NCBI RefSeq assembly: GCF_026341125.1 | Contig: NZ_JAPEOR010000002.1 | Coordinates: 124,001-188,000 of the forward strand | Length of the DNA: 64,000 bases | DNA from: Streptomyces sp. NBC_01142 | GTDB taxonomy: Bacteria; Actinomycetota; Actinomycetes; Streptomycetales; Streptomycetaceae | Direction: 5' to 3' | Shown: positions 24,927-35,564 of the stretch, piece after piece | How positions within the stretch are numbered: the stretch's first letter is position 1 | Layout of the letters: each line of letters opens with the position of its first letter | The notes under the pieces: generated by a model | The model's input: only the letters and a program-made list of their open reading frames with translations | The model's database searches: none | Told to the model about the DNA's origin: nothing | Translations under genes and position numbers: made by a program

Positions 24927-26209
24927 GCCAGCTTCCCGTCCACGACCGTCGCCCGGCCCCGCAGGAAGGTGTGGGTGACGCGTCCCGGCAGCTCACGGCC
25001 CTCATAGGGGGTGTTGCGGCTGCGGGAGGCGAAGCCCGCGGGGTCCACGGCTCCACGGTATGCCGGATCGACGAGGGTGAGGTTGGCGGGCTCGCCAGCC
25101 GAGACGGGGCGGCCGTGGTCGTCCAGGCGGCCGATCTTCGCAGGCCGGAACGACATCCGGTCCGCGACGCCCGCCCAGTCGATGAGGCCGGTGTCGACCA
25201 TCGTCTGCTGGACGACGGAGAGCGCGGTCTCCAGGCCCACCATTCCCATGGCGGCCGCGGCCCACTCGCAGTCCTTGTCCTCGTGCGGGTGCGGGGCGTG
25301 GTCGGTGGCGACGCAGTCGATGGTGCCGTCGGCGAGGGCCTCGCGCAGCGCCAGGACGTCGGCCTCGGTACGCAGCGGCGGGTTCACCTTGTAGACCGGG
25401 TTGTACGTACGCACCAGCTCGTCGGTGAGCAGCAGGTGGTGCGGGGTGACCTCGGCGGTGACGTTCCAGCCCTTGGACTTGGCCCAGCGGACGATCTCGA
25501 CCGAGCCGGCGGTGGAGAGGTGGCAGATGTGCACGCGCGAGCCGACATGGGCGGCGAGGAGGACATCGCGGGCGATGATCGACTCTTCGGCGACGGCGGG
25601 CCAGCCGCCGAGCCCCAGCTCGGCGGAGACGATGCCCTCGTTCATCTGGGCGCCCTCGGTGAGGCGGGGCTCCTGGGCGTGCTGGGCGACGACGCCGTCG
25701 AAGGCCTTCACGTACTCCAGCGCGCGGCGCATGATCACCGCGTCGTCGACGCACTTGCCGTCGTCGGAGAAGACCTTCACCCCGGCGGCGGAGTCGTGCA
25801 TCGCGCCGAGTTCGGCGAGCTTCTTGCCCTCCAGGCCGACGGTGACGGCGCCGACGGGCTGTACGTCGCAGTAGCCGGACTGCTTGCCGAGCCGCCAGAC
25901 CTGCTCGACGACGCCGGCGGTGTCGGCGACGGGGAAGGTGTTGGCCATGGCGTGTACGGCGGTGAAGCCGCCGACAGCGGCCGCCTTGGTGCCGGTCAGG
26001 ACGGTCTCGGAGTCCTCACGTCCGGGCTCGCGCAGATGGGTGTGCAGGTCGACCAGACCGGGGAGCAGGATCTTCCCCTCGGCCTCGATGACGGTGGCGT
26101 CGCCCGCCTCGATACCCGTACCGACCCGGGCGATGGTCTCGCCGTCGATCAGTACGTCCTGCGGCTCGCCGCCCAGCACCTTCGCGCCACGAATCAGGAT
26201 CTTGCTCAT
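24923..26209 (-). CDS. pyrC: Dihydroorotase (class I)
   Basis: 428 residues, start MSKILIRGAKVLGGEPQDVL. Cyclises carbamoyl aspartate to dihydroorotate. Amidohydrolase motifs: DLHTHLREPGREDSETV (metal His pair), KVFSDDGKCV with the loop where the bridging Lys is replaced in class I enzymes by Asp-type ligands, HICHLSTAGSVE, EVTPHHLLLTDE and CVATDHAPHP with the catalytic Asp. Two bases after the pyrB stop; end overlaps the PH-domain gene. Confidence 0.97.
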   Translation of the reverse strand: MSKILIRGAKVLGGEPQDVLIDGETIARVGTGIEAGDATVIEAEGKILLPGLVDLHTHLREPGREDSETVLTGTKAAAVGGFTAVHAMANTFPVADTAGVVEQVWRLGKQSGYCDVQPVGAVTVGLEGKKLAELGAMHDSAAGVKVFSDDGKCVDDAVIMRRALEYVKAFDGVVAQHAQEPRLTEGAQMNEGIVSAELGLGGWPAVAEESIIARDVLLAAHVGSRVHICHLSTAGSVEIVRWAKSKGWNVTAEVTPHHLLLTDELVRTYNPVYKVNPPLRTEADVLALREALADGTIDCVATDHAPHPHEDKDCEWAAAAMGMVGLETALSVVQQTMVDTGLIDWAGVADRMSFRPAKIGRLDDHGRPVSAGEPANLTLVDPAYRGAVDPAGFASRSRNTPYEGRELPGRVTHTFLRGRATVVDGKLA

Positions 26210-26211
26210 GG

Positions 26212-27198
26212 TTACTTGTTCTCCTCGGTGCGCGCGTGGGTGGGGCTGATGGCGGACTCGTTGCCGCCCAGAAGCAGATACAGGACGGCCATCCGGGTCG
26301 ACACACCGTTGGCGACCTGCTCGACGGCCGTACAGCGGTCGGAGTCCGCGACCTGCGCGGTGATCTCCATGCCGCGGTTCATCGGGCCGGGGTGCATGAC
26401 GATCGCGTGCTCGGGCATCCGGGCCATGCGGTCGCCGTCCAGGCCGTAGCGGCGCGAGTACTCGCGCTCGGTCGGGAAGAAGGCGGCGTTCATCCGCTCG
26501 CGCTGCACACGCAGCATCATCACCGCGTCGGACTTGGGAAGCACGTCGTCCAGGTCGTACGAGACCTCGCACGGCCAGTTCTCGACGCCGATCGGCACCA
26601 GGGTCGGCGGGGCGACGAGGGTGACGTGGGCGCCGAGGGTGTGCAGCAGCAGGACGTTGGAGCGGGCCACCCGGCTGTGCAGTACGTCGCCGACGATGGT
26701 GATGCGGCGCCCTTCCAGATCGCGTCCCAGGCCCGCGTCGGGGCCCACCAGGCGGCGGCGCATGGTGAAGGCGTCGAGCAGGGCCTGGGTGGGGTGCTCG
26801 TGCGTACCGTCGCCCGCGTTGACGACCGCCCCGTCGATCCAGCCGGAGGTGGCGAGCCGGTAGGGGGCGCCGGAGGCGCCGTGCCGGATGACGACGGCGT
26901 CCGCGCCCATCGCCTCCAGGGTCAGCGCGGTGTCCTTCAGCGACTCGCCCTTGGAGACGGACGAGCCCTTGGCCGAGAAGTTGATGACGTCGGCGGACAG
27001 CCGCTTGGCGGCGGCCTCGAAGGAGATCCGGGTCCGCGTCGAGTCCTCGAAGAAGAGATTGACGACGGTGCGGCCGCGCAGGGTCGGCAGCTTCTTGATC
27101 GGCCGGTCGGCGACCCGGGCCATCTCCTCGGCGGTGTCGAGGATCAGGACGGCGTCGTCGCGGGTGAGGTCGGCGGCCGAGATGAGGTGACGCTTCAT
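26212..27198 (-). CDS. pyrB: Aspartate carbamoyltransferase catalytic subunit
   Basis: 328 residues, start [20 protein letters not shown]. Joins carbamoyl phosphate and aspartate. The carbamoyl-phosphate loop [19 protein letters not shown] and the [16 protein letters not shown] segment are intact, as is [11 protein letters not shown] near the C-terminus. No regulatory PyrI subunit gene is present, as usual for actinobacteria, so control is expected at the PyrR step. 89 bp after pyrR with an inverted repeat in that gap. Confidence 0.97.
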   Translation of the reverse strand: MKRHLISAADLTRDDAVLILDTAEEMARVADRPIKKLPTLRGRTVVNLFFEDSTRTRISFEAAAKRLSADVINFSAKGSSVSKGESLKDTALTLEAMGADAVVIRHGASGAPYRLATSGWIDGAVVNAGDGTHEHPTQALLDAFTMRRRLVGPDAGLGRDLEGRRITIVGDVLHSRVARSNVLLLHTLGAHVTLVAPPTLVPIGVENWPCEVSYDLDDVLPKSDAVMMLRVQRERMNAAFFPTEREYSRRYGLDGDRMARMPEHAIVMHPGPMNRGMEITAQVADSDRCTAVEQVANGVSTRMAVLYLLLGGNESAISPTHARTEENK

Positions 27199-27251
27199 CT
27201 GGTGCTCCGTGGGTCGTGGAGGGGCGCTGGAACGTGGGCGGGCAGGCGTGT

Positions 27252-27278
27252 GCACGGCCCCGGTCCCCGGGTCCGTGC
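27252..27278 (-). terminator. Intercistronic inverted repeat between pyrR and pyrB
   Basis: GCACGGcCCCGG / CCGGGtCCGTGC, an 11-bp stem with one mismatch and 3-base loop. It lies just after pyrR; may reduce transcription into pyrB or protect mRNA ends. A terminator role is uncertain. Confidence 0.4.
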
Positions 27279-27287
27279 GCAGAAGTG

Positions 27288-27866
27288 CTACTGCTCGCCG
27301 GCCGGAGCGGTCTGCTTCACACCGAGCAGCACGGTGTCGCGACCGTCCTCCTCGGCAAGCTGGACCTTGACCGTCTCCCGCAGCGACGTGGGGAGGTTCT
27401 TGCCGACGTAGTCGGCGCGGATCGGGAGTTCACGGTGGCCGCGGTCGACGAGGACCGCGAGCTGTACGGCGCGCGGCCTGCCGATGTCGCCCAGCGCGTC
27501 GAGTGCGGCGCGGATGGTGCGGCCGGAGAAGAGAACGTCGTCGACGAGGACGACCAGCCGGCCGTCGATGCCGTCACCGGGGATCTCGGTGCGGGCCAGC
27601 GCGCGGGCGGGCCGCATGCGCAGGTCGTCGCGGTACATGGTGATGTCGAGGGAGCCGACCGGGATCTTTCGGCCGGTGATCTCTTCGAGCTTGTCGGCCA
27701 GCCGGCGGGCGAGGAACACACCGCGGGTCGGAATGCCGAGGAGCACCACGTCGTCGGCACCCTTGGCGCGTTCGACGATCTCGTGGGCGATGCGGGTCAG
27801 TACCCGCGCGATGTCGGGAGCCTCGAGAACGGGGCGCGCCACATCGGAGCTGTTGTGCGTGTCCAT
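27288..27866 (-). CDS. pyrR: PyrR, pyrimidine operon regulator / uracil phosphoribosyltransferase
   Basis: 192 residues. Type I phosphoribosyltransferase fold with the PRPP loop [20 protein letters not shown] and the flexible region [13 protein letters not shown]. Binds a stem-loop in the pyr leader when UMP levels are high; has weak UPRTase activity in the family. First gene of the cluster and itself the nearest target of the RNA element at 27878-27914, so autoregulated. The ATG is preceded by AAGGAGG twelve bases upstream. Confidence 0.96.
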   Translation of the reverse strand: MDTHNSSDVARPVLEAPDIARVLTRIAHEIVERAKGADDVVLLGIPTRGVFLARRLADKLEEITGRKIPVGSLDITMYRDDLRMRPARALARTEIPGDGIDGRLVVLVDDVLFSGRTIRAALDALGDIGRPRAVQLAVLVDRGHRELPIRADYVGKNLPTSLRETVKVQLAEEDGRDTVLLGVKQTAPAGEQ

Positions 27867-27877
27867 TATGAAACGGA

Positions 27878-27914
27878 CCTCCTTCTCCGCCTCACGGGAC
27901 GGATCTTAAAGGAC
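27878..27914 (-). promoter_or_regulatory. PyrR-binding RNA element overlapping the pyrR ribosome binding site
   Basis: The transcript reads GUCCUUUAAGAUCCGUCCCG then UGAGGCGGAGAAGGAGG just before the pyrR ATG. CCGUCCCGUGAGGCGG is the conserved PyrR hairpin (loop with GNGAGG). A lower stem UCCUU/AAGGA pairs the ribosome binding site. Established knowledge: actinobacterial PyrR (studied in mycobacteria) represses translation through such a hairpin. Confidence 0.78.
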
Positions 27915-27999
27915 GTCGGAATTACGCCACCCACGCTACCAGGGCCTTGCCTGGGCCCCGGCCCCGCCCCCGGCGGATACCGGTCCGGACCCATTCGGC

Positions 28000-28042
28000 T
28001 TGACGCATCCAAGTAACGCTGCGTAACCTCACAGTGAGTTAC
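28000..28042 (+). promoter_or_regulatory. bldD promoter with two abutting BldD boxes
   Basis: TTGACG (28000-28005) and TAACCT (28024-28029), 18 bp apart, form a plausible vegetative promoter. GTAACGCTGCGTAAC (28013-28027) fits the BldD consensus nTnACnC(A/T)GnGTnAn fully, and CTCACAGTGAGTTAC (28028-28042) fits with one mismatch. The boxes cover the -10 region, consistent with the known autorepression of bldD. Confidence 0.8.
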
Positions 28043-28089
28043 CAGCCGCGCGGCGGAGCCGCACGTTGTCACAGCGTCCGGGGAGCTAT

Positions 28090-28590
28090 ATGTCCAGCGA
28101 ATACGCAAAACAGCTCGGGGCCAAGCTCCGCGCCATCCGCACCCAGCAGGGGCTTTCCCTCCACGGAGTGGAAGAGAAGTCCCAGGGCCGCTGGAAGGCC
28201 GTCGTGGTCGGCTCGTACGAGCGCGGCGACCGTGCCGTGACCGTACAGCGTCTCGCCGAGCTGGCGGACTTCTACGGCGTCCCGGTGCAGGAACTGCTTC
28301 CCGGCACCACGCCGGGCGGAGCGGCCGAGCCGCCGCCGAAGCTCGTCCTGGACCTGGAGCGCCTGGCCCATGTGCCGCAGGAGAAGGCAGGCCCGCTCCA
28401 GCGTTACGCCGCCACGATCCAGTCCCAGCGCGGCGACTACAACGGCAAGGTGCTGTCGATCCGCCAGGACGACCTGCGCACCCTCGCCGTCATTTACGAC
28501 CAGTCGCCGTCGGTCCTCACCGAGCAGCTCATCAGCTGGGGCGTTCTGGACGCGGACGCACGGCGCGCAGTCTCCCACGACGAGAGCTGA
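28090..28590 (+). CDS. bldD: BldD, c-di-GMP-responsive master regulator of development
   Basis: 166 residues, start MSSEYAKQLGAKLRAIRTQQ with GGGGAG just upstream. N-terminal XRE-type DNA-binding domain (about 1-75; GVEEKSQGRWKAVVVGSYER) and C-terminal c-di-GMP domain (about 80-166) containing the bipartite signature RGD-x8-RQDD (RGDYNGKVLSIRQDD) that holds a tetrameric c-di-GMP. With ligand it dimerises and represses sporulation genes during vegetative growth. Near identical to the Streptomyces coelicolor protein as I remember it. Divergent from pyrR. Confidence 0.99.
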   Translation: MSSEYAKQLGAKLRAIRTQQGLSLHGVEEKSQGRWKAVVVGSYERGDRAVTVQRLAELADFYGVPVQELLPGTTPGGAAEPPPKLVLDLERLAHVPQEKAGPLQRYAATIQSQRGDYNGKVLSIRQDDLRTLAVIYDQSPSVLTEQLISWGVLDADARRAVSHDES

Positions 28591-28640
28591 CGCCACTTCA
28601 GGAGAAACGTCACGTCGCCGTCACCTCGGCGGCATGTCGG

Positions 28641-28671
28641 AGGGCGAACCCGGCTGTTCCGGGTTCGCCCT
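28641..28671 (+). terminator. Terminator of bldD
   Basis: Perfect 13-bp stem AGGGCGAACCCGG / CCGGGTTCGCCCT with a 5-base loop, 50 bp after the bldD stop. Confidence 0.88.
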
Positions 28672-28703
28672 CCGCTGCGTTTCTCCCACCGGACGGGAAA
28701 CCA

Positions 28704-28757
28704 AGCCCCTACGGCGATTGAGGAGCGGCGTTCGGAGCGGAGCCCCGACGGGGCAGC
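28704..28757. repeat. Copy of a common Streptomyces intergenic repeat
   Basis: AGCCCCTACGGCGATTGAGG, then AGCGGCGTTCGGAGCGGAGC and CCCGACGGGGCAGCC. The order of GGCGATTGAGGAGCGG and CGGAGCCCCG blocks is what I know from many streptomycete intergenic spacers; this copy has diverged centre bases. Lies between the bldD and nusB terminators. Confidence 0.55.
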
Positions 28758-28770
28758 CAGCACAAGCACG

Positions 28771-28811
28771 AGGCCCGAAGCCAAGGACTGTTCGTCCTCG
28801 GCTTCGGGCCT
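28771..28811 (-). terminator. Terminator of nusB
   Basis: 18-bp stem AGGCCCGAAGCCAAGGAC / GTCCTCGGCTTCGGGCCT with one mismatch and 5-base loop, about 20 bp after the nusB stop. Confidence 0.85.
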
Positions 28812-28829
28812 GGTGAAGCAGGCTGCGCC

Positions 28830-29264
28830 CTAGTCGCGATCGCGGCGCAGGCTCGGCTTGAGGTCCTTGAAGCGGCCGAGCAGGCCGTTCACGAACGACG
28901 GGGACTCGTCGGTGGAGAACTCCTTGGCAAGCTGCACGGCCTCGTCGATCACCACCGCGTCCGGGGTCTCGTCCACCCACACCAGCTCGTACGCACCGAG
29001 CCGGATGATGTTGCGGTCGACGACCGGCATCCGGTCGATGGTCCAGCCGACGGAGTAGGTGGCGATGAGGTCGTCGATGCGGTCCGCGTACTGCGCGTAC
29101 CCCTCGACCAGCTCCATGGTGTACTCGCCGACCGGCGGCTGCCGGTCGTCGGACCGTGAGTGCCGCACCCAGTCCGCGAGGACCGTCTGCACGGACTCAC
29201 CGCGCTGGTCGGCCTCGAAGAGGATCTGGAAGGCGCGCTTACGGGCCTTGTTCCGGGCAGCCAC
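28830..29264 (-). CDS. nusB: Transcription antitermination factor NusB
   Basis: 144 residues, GTG start. All-helical NusB fold: the Arg-rich N-terminus MAARNKARKRAFQILFEAD binds boxA RNA; VVDRNIIRLGAYELVWVDE and AVQLAKEFSTDESPSFVNGL are the family's most conserved segments. With NusE (S10) it supports antitermination of rRNA operons. Two bases after efp, so efp-nusB are co-transcribed. Confidence 0.97.
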   Translation of the reverse strand: MAARNKARKRAFQILFEADQRGESVQTVLADWVRHSRSDDRQPPVGEYTMELVEGYAQYADRIDDLIATYSVGWTIDRMPVVDRNIIRLGAYELVWVDETPDAVVIDEAVQLAKEFSTDESPSFVNGLLGRFKDLKPSLRRDRD

Positions 29265-29266
29265 GG

Positions 29267-29833
29267 TTAGCTGTTCACCCGGCCGAGGTACTCACCGGAG
29301 CGGGTGTCGACCTTGATCTTCTCACCGGTGGTGATGAAGAGCGGGACGCCGATCTCATAACCGGTTTCCAGCGTGGCCGGCTTGGAGCCGCCGGTGGAGC
29401 GGTCGCCCTGGACGCCCGGCTCGGTGTGCTGGATGACCAGCTCGACGGCGGCCGGCAGCTCGACGTAGAGCACCTCGCCCTCGTGCTGGGCGACGCTGGC
29501 CGTGAAGCCCTCGATCAGGTAGTTGGCGGCGTCGCCGACAGCCTTGCGGTCGACCATCAGCTGGTCGTACGTCTGCATGTCCATGAAGACGAAGTACTCG
29601 CCGTCCATGTACGAGAACTGCATGTCGCGGCGGTCGACGGTGGCCGTCTCGACCTTCACGCCGGCGTTGAACGTCTTGTCGACGACCTTGCCGGACAGCA
29701 CGTTCTTGAGCTTGGTGCGCACGAAGGCAGGGCCCTTGCCGGGCTTGACGTGCTGGAACTCGACGACGGACCAGAGCTGGCCTCCGTCGAGCTTGAGCAC
29801 CATGCCGTTCTTGAGGTCGTTCGTGGAAGCCAC
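29267..29833 (-). CDS. efp: Elongation factor P
   Basis: 188 residues, GTG start ([17 protein letters not shown]). KOW-like domain followed by two OB domains. The tip loop [17 protein letters not shown] carries the conserved Lys that is modified or left bare depending on lineage; [20 protein letters not shown] and [17 protein letters not shown] mark the other domains. Relieves ribosome stalling at polyproline, relevant here because several neighbours (mltG, P-loop protein, SecD, RelA) are proline-rich. No epmA/ymfI-type modification gene nearby. Confidence 0.98.
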   Translation of the reverse strand: MASTNDLKNGMVLKLDGGQLWSVVEFQHVKPGKGPAFVRTKLKNVLSGKVVDKTFNAGVKVETATVDRRDMQFSYMDGEYFVFMDMQTYDQLMVDRKAVGDAANYLIEGFTASVAQHEGEVLYVELPAAVELVIQHTEPGVQGDRSTGGSKPATLETGYEIGVPLFITTGEKIKVDTRSGEYLGRVNS

Positions 29834-29891
29834 GGTTGCGGAATCTCCTGGACTGAAGCTGGTGGGACCGAGGGTGCGCGCCGTAGCGGAG

Positions 29892-30998
29892 CTAGAGCGC
29901 GAGCAGCTCCTTGGTCGTAATGGTGAGTAGCTCGGGTCCGCCGTCCGCCACCTGGCGCACGACGAGCGTGTCATCGATCCGGACACCGCCCCGGCCCGGG
30001 AGGTGGACCCCCGGTTCGACGGTGACCGGCACACAAGCGTCCAGTTTACCCATGGCCGCAGGGCCCAGCTGCGGGTCCTCGTCGATTTCGAGCCCGACAC
30101 CGTGCCCGGTGAGGGCTGCGAGGCCCTCTCCATGCCCTGCGGCGTCCAGGATCTGGCGGGCCGCGTGGTCCACATCGCGGCACTCGGCGCCGGGGGCAAG
30201 AGCCTCCCGACCAGCCCGCTGAGCGGCGAAGACGAGGTCGTACAGCTCGATCTGCCAGTCCGCCGGGGTCGTCCCGATCACAAACGTGCGCCCTATCTCG
30301 CAGCAGTACCCGCGATAGTTGGCGCCGAGGCAGACGGACAGGAAGTCTCCCTCCTCGACCCTCCGGTCGGTGGGCCGATGGCCGCCGCGGCCGGCGTTGA
30401 TCCCGGTGGCGACGGAGGTGGCGAAGGCGGGACCGTCGGCGCCGTGGTCGACGAGCCGCCGCTCCAGCTCCAGGGCGAGATGCCGCTCGGTACGGCCCAC
30501 CAGGATCGACTCCAGCAGCTCACCGAGCGCCTGGTCGGCGATCTCCGCCGCGATCCGCAGACAGGCGATCTCGTCCTCGTCCTTGACCATCCGCTGCTGC
30601 TCGACGGCGAGACCGAGATCGGCGAGACGCAGTCTGGGGGCGACCGAGCCCAGCGCCCGGTGCCTGGCAACGGTCAGATGGTGTTCCTCGACGGCGAGCG
30701 ACTCCACGTCCGCCGTTCTGGTCAGCTCGGCGGCCGCGACCGCCGGATCGCCGGCCGAGGACGGCAGGACGGTCAGCCGCAGCTGTTCGTCGGGGCGGCC
30801 GTCGGCGGGATCACCCGTGGGCTTACTGGGGCAGAGCAGCAGGTCTTCACCGGGTCCGATGAGCAGTACGGCGCCGGGCGGGGCTCCGCCGGCGAGATAG
30901 CGGACATTGGCGGGGCGGGAGACCAGGGCCGCCGCGCAGCCGGTTGCCGCGCACCGGGCGCGCAGCAGGCTGCGGCGTGCTCCAAACACCTCTGACAT
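29892..30998 (-). CDS. M24-family (aminopeptidase P/prolidase-like) protein with altered metal ligands
   Basis: 368 residues, start [20 protein letters not shown]. Creatinase-like N-terminal domain (about 1-140) and pita-bread C-terminal domain. The HG and E pieces [11 protein letters not shown] and [11 protein letters not shown] are recognisable, but the expected Asp in the first metal strand is Cys (SVCLGANY), the second Asp is Glu (YCCEIGRTF) and the last Glu is Asp ([10 protein letters not shown]). Three of five dinuclear-site ligands are therefore non-standard, so peptidase activity is doubtful. Same order upstream of efp as I recall in other streptomycetes, so a conserved, not a freshly broken, gene. 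Immediately upstream of efp (58 bp). Confidence 0.85.
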   Translation of the reverse strand: MSEVFGARRSLLRARCAATGCAAALVSRPANVRYLAGGAPPGAVLLIGPGEDLLLCPSKPTGDPADGRPDEQLRLTVLPSSAGDPAVAAAELTRTADVESLAVEEHHLTVARHRALGSVAPRLRLADLGLAVEQQRMVKDEDEIACLRIAAEIADQALGELLESILVGRTERHLALELERRLVDHGADGPAFATSVATGINAGRGGHRPTDRRVEEGDFLSVCLGANYRGYCCEIGRTFVIGTTPADWQIELYDLVFAAQRAGREALAPGAECRDVDHAARQILDAAGHGEGLAALTGHGVGLEIDEDPQLGPAAMGKLDACVPVTVEPGVHLPGRGGVRIDDTLVVRQVADGGPELLTITTKELLAL

Positions 30999-31080
30999 AT
31001 CACGAGCGTACGAGCGGGGGCGCGACTCGGCCGGTTCAGCGCGTCCGACCGGGGTGGCACGCGCGTGCGCCCGGCTGCCA

Positions 31081-32157
31081 CTACCAGTTCGGCGGGCTGG
31101 CGATGGAACGGGCCAGGACGTCGTCGAGCACCCGTGCCGTCGTCTCCACGTCGTACTTGGAGTTGTCGATGATCGGCAGGCCGGAGCCGTACCAGCCGGC
31201 CATCCGGCCGTGGATGCCGGCCACCTCCTCGTCCGAGAGACGGCGGTTGCCGCTGCGCTCGGCGTTGCGCTCCAGCACGATCTCCAGGCCGGGGAGCAGG
31301 ACGACGGGCAGCAGCCCGGGGCCGACATGGCGCTTCCAGCCGCCGAGCCCGACGACGGGCCGGTCCGGGAAGACGGCGTCGTCGAGGATGCAGGAGATTC
31401 CGTTGGCCAGGAAGTTCCGGGCGGCGAAGCCGCAGGTGCGGCGCGCGAGCCGGTACTGGGCCTCGGAGTGGTCGTTCCAGCCCGACTGGGGGTCGGCGAA
31501 GCCGGAGCAGACCCATTCGCGTACGTCGTCGAGGCTGATGTGCGCGGTCGGGACCCGGCGGCTGGTGGCCCAGTGACGGGCCACGGTCGTCTTGCCCGCG
31601 CCGGCCGGGCCGATCAGCAGGACGGCCAGGGTGGTCGCTCCGGTGCCGCTGTCGGCCGGTGGCGGGGCAGGTATGGGAACCGGTCCGCCGGGCGGCAGCT
31701 GGATGTGCCCGGTCGTGTCGCGGGAGGGCGGTGCGGGGGCGTGCGGAGGTACGGAGCCGGTCCAGCCGGGGGCGGGCGGCTGCCCATGGGGCGCCGGGGA
31801 CCCCGGCGGAGGCGCTGCGGGAGCGTGCTGCGGAGGGCCCGCGGGTGACCCGTGCGGAGGATGCGGAGGACCGGCGGGTGCGCCGGGCGGATGTCCTGCC
31901 GGAGCGTGCTGCGGAGGGCCCGTGGGTGACCCGTGCGGCGGGCCGGGGTGAGGTCCCTGGTGCTGGGCGCTGTGTGTCCATCCCGCCGGTCCCTGCCCCG
32001 GTCCGTGGGGCGGCGGCAGCGGAGCCCCCACTGCGTGCTGCATCCGGTGCCACTCCGTCTCGTACGACTGACGCTGGTCAGGCGGCAGTTCGGCCACCTC
32101 GCTACCGAACGGTACCTCCCCCGGCCACCGCCGGGAGGCGCCCCCTCCGGCCCCCAC
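31081..32157 (-). CDS. Proline-rich P-loop kinase-like protein (AAA_33-type)
   Basis: About 358 residues from the GTG at 32157; start uncertain. The N-terminal 175 residues are a low-complexity Pro/Gly/His-rich linker with a duplicated HGSPxGPPQHAPA module. The C-terminal 180 residues form a small P-loop domain: LLIGPAGAGKTTVARHW (Walker A), ISLDDVREWVCSG, then ILDDAVF and an RNAERSG-type lid. It resembles shikimate-kinase/zeta-toxin/polynucleotide-kinase-like phosphotransferases, substrate unknown. Located between aroQ and the M24 gene on the same strand. Confidence 0.8.
   Translation of the reverse strand: MGAGGGASRRWPGEVPFGSEVAELPPDQRQSYETEWHRMQHAVGAPLPPPHGPGQGPAGWTHSAQHQGPHPGPPHGSPTGPPQHAPAGHPPGAPAGPPHPPHGSPAGPPQHAPAAPPPGSPAPHGQPPAPGWTGSVPPHAPAPPSRDTTGHIQLPPGGPVPIPAPPPADSGTGATTLAVLLIGPAGAGKTTVARHWATSRRVPTAHISLDDVREWVCSGFADPQSGWNDHSEAQYRLARRTCGFAARNFLANGISCILDDAVFPDRPVVGLGGWKRHVGPGLLPVVLLPGLEIVLERNAERSGNRRLSDEEVAGIHGRMAGWYGSGLPIIDNSKYDVETTARVLDDVLARSIASPPNW
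31821..31938. repeat. Duplicated 37-bp module in the proline-rich region
   Basis: GAGCGTGCTGCGGAGGGCCC plus 17 further bases recurs at 31821-31857 and 31902-31938 with one mismatch, 81 bp (27 codons) apart, encoding the repeated GSPxGPPQHAPA segment. Confidence 0.85.
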
Positions 32158-32193
32158 AGTGGCAACGGCCGGGAAGGGACCGAAGTGCCCCCG

Positions 32194-34233
<2,040 letters not shown>

Positions 34234-34237
<4 letters not shown>

Positions 34238-35418
34238 CGGATGTGCAGGTTGTCGAGGTAGGACTGCACGTTGCGGCGGGTCTCGGAGACGCTGTCGCCG
34301 CCGAACTTCTCCCCGACCGCGTCCGCCAGAACCAGCGCCACCATCGCCTCGGCCACGATCCCGGCCGCCGGCACCGCACAGACATCGGAACGCTGATGGT
34401 GGGCCGCCGCCACCTCACCGGTGGCAACATCAACAGTCGCCAGCGCACGCGGCACCGTCGCGATCGGCTTCATCGCCGCCCGCACACGCAGCAGTTCACC
34501 CGTCGACATACCACCCTCCGTACCACCGGAACGGCCCGAAGTACGACGGATACCCTCCCCGGTCGGCACGATCTCGTCATGCGCCTTCGACCCCGGCACC
34601 CGCGCCAGCTCGAACCCGTCACCGACCTCGACACCCTTGATGGCCTGGATCCCCATCAACGCCGCCGCCAGACGCGCATCCAGACGCCGGTCCCAGTGCA
34701 CATGCGAACCCAGACCGACCGGCACACCGTACGCCAGCACCTCGACCACGCCGCCCAGAGTGTCACCGTCCTTGTGAGCCTGGTCGATCTCCGCGACCAT
34801 CGCCTTCGACGCATCCGCATCCAGACAGCGCACCGGATCCGCATCCAGCCTCGCCTCGTCGGCAGGCACCGGAACCACACCGTACGGAGCCTTCGCGGCA
34901 GCCAGCTCGACCACATGCGAGACGATCTCGATGCCCGCAGTCTCCCTCAGGTAGGAACGGGCGACCGCGCCGAGCGCAACCCGCGCCGCCGTCTCACGGG
35001 CACTGGCCCGCTCCAGGATCGGCCGCGCCTCATCCAGCGCATACTTCTGCATACCCGCCAGATCCGCGTGGCCGGGCCGCGGCCGGGTCAGCGGCGCATT
35101 ACGCGCCAGCTTCGCAAGCTCATCCGGATCGACCGGATCGGCCGACATGACCTGCTCCCACTTCGGCCACTCCGTATTACCCACCATGACCGCCACCGGC
35201 GAACCCATGGTCAGCCCGTGCCGCACGCCACCCAGGAAGGTGACCTCGTCCCGCTCGAACTTCATCCGCGCACCGCGTCCATAACCGAGCCGCCGCCGGG
35301 CAAGGTGGTCCGCCACCATCTCCGTGGTGATGGGCACACCGGCGGGAAGACCCTCCAGCGTCGCCACCAGTGCGGGTCCGTGCGACTCCCCCGCCGTCAG
35401 CCAACGCAACCTGCTCAA
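34234..35418 (-). CDS. aroC: Chorismate synthase
   Basis: 394 residues. Start is TTG (35418, [19 protein letters not shown]), with GAGGAG five bases upstream; an ATG nearby is in another frame. Signatures [29 protein letters not shown] and [14 protein letters not shown] for FMN binding. Converts EPSP to chorismate. Codon use in the middle is rich in CCG/CGC-type third positions, as elsewhere here. First of the tightly overlapped aroC-K-B-Q set. Confidence 0.97.
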
Positions 35419-35564
35419 CGGTGCTCCTCATGATGCTCGCGCCTGGAACTGCGACGGCGCGACCGGGTGCGCGGCCCTGGCCCGCCTTCCCCGATCCTCC
35501 CACGTCCGGAGCCGTGACCTGATCTCCGGTCCAGCAGACGGACGTCCGGTGGACAGCCCGACGG

